Assembly (NCBI RefSeq): GCF_020252405.1
Contig: NZ_JADCDA010000030.1
Coordinates: 1-55,264 of the forward strand
DNA length: 55,264 nucleotides
Direction of reading: 5' to 3'
Origin: Aestuariivirga sp.
Lineage (GTDB): Bacteria > Pseudomonadota > Alphaproteobacteria > Rhizobiales > Aestuariivirgaceae
Part shown: one piece after another, positions 50,824 through 55,264 of the stretch
Layout of the letters: every line of letters begins with the position of its first letter
Position numbering within the stretch: position 1 is the stretch's first letter
Translations under genes and position numbers: made by a program
Notes under the pieces: generated by a model
What the model was told of the DNA's origin: nothing
The model's input: only the letters and a program-made list of their open reading frames with translations
The model's database searches: none

Positions 50824-52734
50824 ATGACGTCCGAACCCGCCCAGGCGCCCGATGAGTCGCCCCTGCCTGACGCAAGGGGAGCAGGCCTCATCAGGGACTT
50901 CGTCACCAGGCTTCCGGCGAGGCCCGGCGTCTACCGCATGTATGACGCCAAGGGCGGCGTCATCTATGTCGGCAAGGCGCGGAACCTCAGGAGCCGCGTT
51001 TCGAACTACACCCGCGCCTGGGGCCACACGGCGCGCATCGCCACCATGATCTCGCTCACCGCCAACATGGAGTTCGTCACCACCGCGACCGAGGCCGAGG
51101 CGCTGCTGCTGGAAGCCAACCTGATCAAGAAGCTGAAGCCGCGCTTCAACGTGATCCTGAGGGACGACAAGTCCTTCCCCTATATCCTCATCGCCAGGGA
51201 TCATGACGTGGCGCAGCTGGCGAAGCACCGCGGCGCGCGCAACCGCAAGGGCAGTTATTTCGGTCCCTTCGCCTCGGCGGGTGCGGTGAACCGCGCCATC
51301 AACACGCTGCAGAAGGCGTTTCTTCTGCGCACCTGCACCGACAGCGTCTACGCCAACCGCACCAGGCCGTGTTTGCTCTATCAGATCAAGCGGTGTTCGG
51401 CTCCTTGCGTCAGCCACATCGCGCCAGAGGCCTATGGCGCGCTCGCGCGGGAGGCGGAAGCCTTTCTCAACGGCAAGAGCCAGACGGTGAAGGCGGAGCT
51501 GGCAAGGCAGATGGAGGAGGCCGCCTTGAACCTCGATTTCGAGCGCGCCGCCACCTACCGCGACCGCATCCAGGCCATGAGCTTCGTCACGCAGACGCAA
51601 GGAATCAATCCGCAGGGCGTGGAGGAGGCGGATGTGTTTGGGCTTGCCCAGGAGGGCGGACAGACCTGCATCCAGGTGTTCTTCTTCCGCTCCTTCCAGA
51701 ACTGGGGCAACCGCGCCTATTACCCAAAGGCCGACAAGAGCCACGAGGCCGCGGAGATCATGGCCTCCTTCCTCGCCCAGTTCTATGACGACAAGCCGAT
51801 CCCCGGCCTCGTGCTTCTGTCGCATGACGTGGAGGAGCGCGAGTTGCTGGAAGAAGCGCTCTCCACCCATGCCGGCCGCCGCATCGAGGTGGCCGTGCCG
51901 CAGCGCGGCGAGAAGAAGACGCTTGTCGAGCACGCCGTCACCAATGCGCGCGAGGCGCAGGGCCGCAAGATGGCCGAAACCTCCTCGCAGATGAAGCTGC
52001 TCGAGGGCGTGCAGAAGGCCTTCGGCCTGCCCGGGGCGCCGCGCCGCATCGAGGTCTATGACAATTCCCATATCCAGGGCGCGAATCCGGTGGGCGGCAT
52101 GATCGTGGCGGGGCCGGACGGCTTCATCAGGTCGCAGTACCGCAAGTTCAACATCCGGTCGGAAGAGATCGGCTCCGACGATTTCGCCATGATGCGCGAA
52201 GTGCTCACCCGCCGCTTCAGCCGCCTGCTCCGGGAGGAGCCGCAGGAGCGCGGCGCGGAACAGGCGAAAGACGTGCAGGCCTGGCCGGACCTGGTGCTGA
52301 TCGACGGCGGCCAGGGCCAGCTTTCCGCCGCCAAGGCCGTGCTGGACGGGCTGGGCCTGCCGGACCTGCCTGTGGCGGGTGTCGCCAAGGGGCCGGACCG
52401 GGATGCGGGGCGCGAGCATTTCTATGTGCCGGGCCGCCAGTCCTTCATGCTCGAGGCGAGGGACCCCGTGCTTTACTACATCCAGCGGCTGCGCGATGAG
52501 GCGCATCGCTTTGCGATCGGCTCGCACCGGGCCAGGCGCTCCAGGGCCATCGGGGTCAACCCGCTGGACGAGGTGCCGGGCATCGGACCCCTGCGCAAGA
52601 AAGCCTTGCTGCAAGCCTTCGGTTCGGCCAAAGCGGTGTCACGCGCGAGTGTGACCGACCTCACGGCGGTGGAAGGCGTCAGCCATGCCCTGGCGCAGGC
52701 CATTTACGACCACTTCCACGAGAGTGCAGAATGA
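50824..52734 (+). CDS. uvrC: Excinuclease ABC subunit C
   Basis: This 636-residue protein makes the two incisions of nucleotide excision repair with UvrAB. It has the GIY-YIG nuclease domain ([20 protein letters not shown] near residue 38), a UVR motif near 230-245 ([13 protein letters not shown]), the UvrC RNase H-like domain with [18 protein letters not shown] near 416 and [11 protein letters not shown] near 489, and a C-terminal double helix-hairpin-helix ([13 protein letters not shown]). It is complete and of normal length. The pgsA gene overlaps its end by 4 bp. Confidence 0.96.
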   Translation: MTSEPAQAPDESPLPDARGAGLIRDFVTRLPARPGVYRMYDAKGGVIYVGKARNLRSRVSNYTRAWGHTARIATMISLTANMEFVTTATEAEALLLEANLIKKLKPRFNVILRDDKSFPYILIARDHDVAQLAKHRGARNRKGSYFGPFASAGAVNRAINTLQKAFLLRTCTDSVYANRTRPCLLYQIKRCSAPCVSHIAPEAYGALAREAEAFLNGKSQTVKAELARQMEEAALNLDFERAATYRDRIQAMSFVTQTQGINPQGVEEADVFGLAQEGGQTCIQVFFFRSFQNWGNRAYYPKADKSHEAAEIMASFLAQFYDDKPIPGLVLLSHDVEERELLEEALSTHAGRRIEVAVPQRGEKKTLVEHAVTNAREAQGRKMAETSSQMKLLEGVQKAFGLPGAPRRIEVYDNSHIQGANPVGGMIVAGPDGFIRSQYRKFNIRSEEIGSDDFAMMREVLTRRFSRLLREEPQERGAEQAKDVQAWPDLVLIDGGQGQLSAAKAVLDGLGLPDLPVAGVAKGPDRDAGREHFYVPGRQSFMLEARDPVLYYIQRLRDEAHRFAIGSHRARRSRAIGVNPLDEVPGIGPLRKKALLQAFGSAKAVSRASVTDLTAVEGVSHALAQAIYDHFHESAE

Positions 52735-53339
52735 GCGGCGCAATGGACGGAATGGATTCGGACGGGACGGCGGCCTATTCGAAGGTGTGGAACCTTCCGA
52801 ACATCCTCACCTATGGCCGCATCGTGGCGGTGCCCGTGGTGGCGGGGCTGCTGCTGTGGGGCGGCAACGAGGCGCGCTGGGCGGCGCTTGGCGTCTATGT
52901 GCTGGCCGCCATCAGCGATTTTTTCGATGGCTATCTGGCAAGGCGCTGGCGGCAGCAATCATCCCTCGGCCGCATGCTGGACCCGATCGCCGACAAGGTG
53001 CTGGTGGCTGTCGTGCTGCTCGTGCTTTGCGCCGATGACATTCTGCGCGGCGGCCACATCTGGGCGGCCATCATCATCCTCTCGCGCGAGGTGCTGGTCT
53101 CGGGGCTTCGCGAATATCTGGGCGAGCTGCAGGTGTCCGTCCCCGTCACCAAGATCGCCAAGTGGAAGACGGCGGTGCAGATGGTGGCCATCGGCTTCCT
53201 CATCGCCGGCCCGGCGGGCGACACCGTCATCCCGCTCACCACGGCCGCCGGCATCACGATGCTGTGGGTTGCCGCCGCCCTCACGCTTTACACCGGCTAT
53301 GACTATTTCCGCGCCGGCATCCGCCACGTCGTCGACTGA
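52731..53339 (+). CDS. pgsA: CDP-diacylglycerol-glycerol-3-phosphate 3-phosphatidyltransferase
   Basis: This 202-residue membrane enzyme makes phosphatidylglycerol phosphate. It has the CDP-alcohol phosphotransferase motif [10 protein letters not shown] followed by [11 protein letters not shown] (about residues 63-86) and about four membrane helices. [11 protein letters not shown] at its start is typical of PgsA. The uvrC-pgsA-moaD order is common in rhizobia. The ATG overlaps uvrC by 4 bp; an ATG at 52752 is also possible. Confidence 0.93.
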   Translation: MSGAMDGMDSDGTAAYSKVWNLPNILTYGRIVAVPVVAGLLLWGGNEARWAALGVYVLAAISDFFDGYLARRWRQQSSLGRMLDPIADKVLVAVVLLVLCADDILRGGHIWAAIIILSREVLVSGLREYLGELQVSVPVTKIAKWKTAVQMVAIGFLIAGPAGDTVIPLTTAAGITMLWVAAALTLYTGYDYFRAGIRHVVD

Positions 53340-53590
53340 TGAAGATCCTCTATTTCGCCCGCATCCGGCAGATCGCCGGCAAGAGCTCGGAGGAGGTTGA
53401 TGTGCCGGCCTCCATCGCCACCGTCGCCGATCTCATCGATCACCTCAGCGCGCGTGACGAAGCCGTGGCCGCGGCACTGGCCGAGCGCCGCACGCTGCGT
53501 GCCGCGGTGGACCAGGCCCATGTGGCGCTCGACGCGCCGGTGAGGGGCGCGCGCGAGGTGGCCTTCTTCCCGCCCGTCACGGGCGGCTGA
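53339..53590 (+). CDS. moaD: Molybdopterin synthase small subunit
   Basis: This 83-residue ubiquitin-like protein carries the sulfur for molybdopterin synthesis. It starts [20 protein letters not shown] and ends in FFPPVTGG, whose terminal Gly-Gly is the thiocarboxylate site. It overlaps pgsA by 1 bp and the pseudouridine synthase gene by 1 bp. The usual partner moaE does not follow it here. Confidence 0.93.
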   Translation: MKILYFARIRQIAGKSSEEVDVPASIATVADLIDHLSARDEAVAAALAERRTLRAAVDQAHVALDAPVRGAREVAFFPPVTGG

Positions 53591-54348
53591 TGCGCCTCAA
53601 CGTTTATCTCCAGAAGGCGGGGGCGGGTTCCCGCCGCGAGGCGGAGCGGCTGGTGGCCGATGGCCGCGTCTCGGTCAACGGCATCAAGGCCACGCCGATC
53701 ATGCCGGTGGAGGAGGGCGACACCGTGCTGATCGACGGCCGCCCCGTGGCGCCGGAGACAAAGCCGCTGCCGCGCCTGTTCCTGCTCAACAAGCCGGTCG
53801 ACGTCCTGGTCACCCACCGCGACCACAAGAACCGCAAGACCATCTTCGATCTCCCCGCATTGAACCCGCCGCAATGGACCAGCCGCCACCCGCGGGTGAT
53901 GAATGTCGGGCGGCTGGACGTGAACAGCGAAGGCCTGCTGGTGCTCTCCTCCGACGGACCGCTGGCCCAGGCCATGATGAACCCGGACAACGCGCTGTCG
54001 CGGCTCTACCGCGTGCGCGTGCGGGGCCAGCTGAATCCCGCCGGGATCGAGGCCATTGCCCAGGGCATCGCCATTGACGGCGTCGATTACCGCGGGGCGG
54101 AGTTCGTGGAGGAATATGGCCAGGACGGGCGCGCCAACCGCTGGTACCGCTGCGTGCTCACGGAGGGCAAGAACCGCGAGATCCGCAAGCTCTTCGGTCA
54201 TTTCGGCTGCGTGGTGAACCGCCTCGTGCGCCTGCAATACGGCCCCTTCACATTGGGCGGCATTGAACCCGGCGAAATCCGGGAAGCGCCATCCTCGCAG
54301 GTGAAGGCGCTGATGGACGAGCTCGCGAAGAAAGGCGCGAAGCTCTGA
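53590..54348 (+). CDS. rRNA pseudouridine synthase, RluB/RsuA family
   Basis: This 252-residue enzyme has an N-terminal S4 RNA-binding domain (MRLNVYLQKAGAGSRREAER) and the catalytic domain with NVGRLDVNSEGLLVLSSDG near residue 105, whose aspartate is the nucleophile. KNREIRKLFGHFGCVVNRLV near 195 completes the RluB/RsuA/RluE pattern. It most likely modifies 23S rRNA. It overlaps moaD by one base, an unusual partner. Confidence 0.9.
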   Translation: MRLNVYLQKAGAGSRREAERLVADGRVSVNGIKATPIMPVEEGDTVLIDGRPVAPETKPLPRLFLLNKPVDVLVTHRDHKNRKTIFDLPALNPPQWTSRHPRVMNVGRLDVNSEGLLVLSSDGPLAQAMMNPDNALSRLYRVRVRGQLNPAGIEAIAQGIAIDGVDYRGAEFVEEYGQDGRANRWYRCVLTEGKNREIRKLFGHFGCVVNRLVRLQYGPFTLGGIEPGEIREAPSSQVKALMDELAKKGAKL

Positions 54349-54373
54349 GCTTTCCCATTCGCCGCCGCGGCGC

Positions 54374-54407
54374 GGTGGGGGAGAGGGCAGGCTGAGCAGC
54401 CATATGC
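54374..54407. repeat. First copy of a GGGGAGAGGGCAG..CCATATGC repeat
   Basis: GGGGGAGAGGGCAG ends at 54390 and CCATATGC is at 54400-54407. A second copy lies at 55080-55109. The two copies flank the membrane protein gene between them. Confidence 0.5.
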
Positions 54408-54423
54408 ACCGGGATGAGGCCTC

Positions 54424-55032
54424 TCATCGCGGCCTGATCTCGATGCGCGCGCCAGCCAGGCGGTCGAGGAGAGCGATCCGCTTCCTGATCGGCCACCAGT
54501 CATAAAGGAAGATCTCGAGCGGCCGCCACAGGGCCACCCATCCGAGGATGAACAGACCCTGTTCGGTCATCTGAACGAGGGCCGAGCTTCCGTCCGAATG
54601 CCCCAGCAGGTGGATGGTGAGCGTGCAGAGGCCGAGAACCGCCAGTCCGATGGCAAGCGACAGGCGGCCGATCCGGAACAGGTCCCTCAGCCGAAAGCGC
54701 GCCTGCGTGGCGCGGTAGCGAAAGGAATTGCTCAGAGCCTCGGGAAGGTCTTGCGACAGATCCCGCTCCGCCTCGCTGCGCGGGAGTTCGATGACCAGCA
54801 GCAGCGGGTTGGCCGATCCCAGCTCCTCGGCGGATTCGATGATGTATTCGGCTGCCCTGTCATCCAGGTCGCGGATGTGGAATGGCGACGGATCGAAGGA
54901 ATTCAGAATCTGTTCCGGCGCGTTGATCTTGATTTCGATCACGGGATCATCCAATCGCGATGCCAGGGGCATGAAAGGGGATTTGCGTTGCCAGTCCCTT
55001 GGAGCATGGTCCTTCATTTTCGTCCAGCCCAT
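54424..55032 (-). CDS. Small hypothetical membrane protein
   Basis: I do not recognise the family. The 202-residue product has a soluble N-terminal half rich in acidic residues (DPVIEIKINAPEQILNSFDP and DDRAAEYIIESAEELG) and two membrane helices near 125-145 and 155-172, with a short basic tail (KRIALLDRLAGARIEIRPR). An ATG at 55017 is an alternative start. It is isolated, convergent with the pseudouridine synthase gene, with GC-rich third positions like its neighbours. Confidence 0.7.
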   Translation of the reverse strand: MGWTKMKDHAPRDWQRKSPFMPLASRLDDPVIEIKINAPEQILNSFDPSPFHIRDLDDRAAEYIIESAEELGSANPLLLVIELPRSEAERDLSQDLPEALSNSFRYRATQARFRLRDLFRIGRLSLAIGLAVLGLCTLTIHLLGHSDGSSALVQMTEQGLFILGWVALWRPLEIFLYDWWPIRKRIALLDRLAGARIEIRPR

Positions 55033-55052
55033 CGATCCCTGCCCTCATCTTT

Positions 55053-55090
55053 CCTCTCCCCCACCGGGGTGTACAGACCGGGGGGAGAGG
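55053..55090. repeat. Hairpin with 10-bp arms near the right edge
   Basis: Arms CCTCTCCCCC (55053-55062) and GGGGGAGAGG (55081-55090) are perfect and enclose 18 bp containing a second partial CCGGGG pairing. It lies just upstream of the membrane protein gene on the minus strand and overlaps the second GGGGAGAGGGCAG repeat copy. Confidence 0.65.
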
Positions 55091-55173
55091 GCAGTTTCAG
55101 GCCATATGCGACAGCCGTCCCCGAAAAGGGAGGAAATCATTCCGATTTCAGCTGACCGCCCGGCAATCTAATA

Positions 55174-55264
55174 CTACAGTTGCGTCTGCGTGGTGAGTCT
55201 TGCGCGGTAGTGGGCCTCGGCGGCATGGGCTTGGTGAACGCGCCGCCAGAGTGACCAACTGAAC
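55174..55264 (-). CDS. Transposase, C-terminal fragment (runs off the right edge)
   Basis: The minus strand reads 29 codons, starting FSWSLWRRVHQAHAAEAHYR and ending in QTQL before TAG at 55174-55176. The W..WRR.HQA.A...HYR pattern resembles the extreme C-terminus of IS701-like and related DDE transposases. The 5' part lies outside the window. The family name is tentative. Together with the fragment at 1-81 it shows insertion sequences at both window edges. Confidence 0.5.
   Translation of the reverse strand, partial: FSWSLWRRVHQAHAAEAHYRARLTTQTQL

Overview
The window looks like a chromosomal piece of a GC-rich alphaproteobacterium, most likely Hyphomicrobiales (Rhizobiales). The reasons are the BA14K-family protein, the uvrC-pgsA-moaD order, the dense intergenic palindromic repeats of rhizobial type and the high-GC codon use. 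Both ends run into transposase fragments: an IS1182-like N-terminus at 1-81 and a transposase C-terminus at 55174-55264. The window is therefore bounded by insertion sequences. No rRNA, tRNA or CRISPR array was found.

Layout. 395-1636: a MarR-like regulator and an orphan molybdate-binding protein (modA) with a clear Mo-box over its promoter. 1967-4829: GDP-mannose synthesis (bifunctional ManC plus phosphomannomutase). 4942-8257: secreted metalloprotease with PKD domain, ArsR-type regulator, BA14K protein. 8606-12976: SbcC/SbcD-like (YhaN/YhaO-like) pair and a YccF membrane protein. 13932-16564: a lower-GC type II restriction-modification cassette of the BsuBI/PstI family, lying between 37-bp direct repeats that match the 3' end of the next ABC permease gene. 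16593-20788: a spermidine/putrescine-type ABC transporter operon. 21189-22196: a diguanylate cyclase. 22350-27804: a tightly packed operon (BKACE enzyme, FAD oxidoreductase, HAD phosphatase, AbrB-family membrane protein, fatty acid hydroxylase, SDR). 27887-28619: a stand-alone Ada zinc domain, a 55-residue protein and a probable decayed gene.

28774-38717 is the most interesting part. On the plus strand lie a fatty acyl-AMP ligase, a CerR-like reductase, an acyl carrier protein and a serine palmitoyltransferase-like enzyme, the gene set known for bacterial ceramide synthesis. Converging on them from the minus strand are a GNAT-fold protein resembling bacterial ceramide synthase, a metallophosphoesterase, and a three-gene unit joined by 4-bp overlaps: two LptF/LptG-family permeases and a lipid kinase of the diacylglycerol/ceramide kinase family. 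Read together, this is a candidate locus for making, phosphorylating and exporting a sphingolipid. The export role of the LptF/LptG pair is inference.

38819-46743: a NUDIX hydrolase, a GNAT acetyltransferase and a MoxR/DUF58/BatA-like operon. 46868-54348: a long run of mostly overlapping plus-strand housekeeping genes (DUF1285, CoA-pyrophosphatase-type NUDIX, CCA-adding enzyme, cupin, pteridine-reductase-like SDR, folB, uvrC, pgsA, moaD, RluB-type pseudouridine synthase). A small membrane protein (54424-55032) follows on the minus strand.
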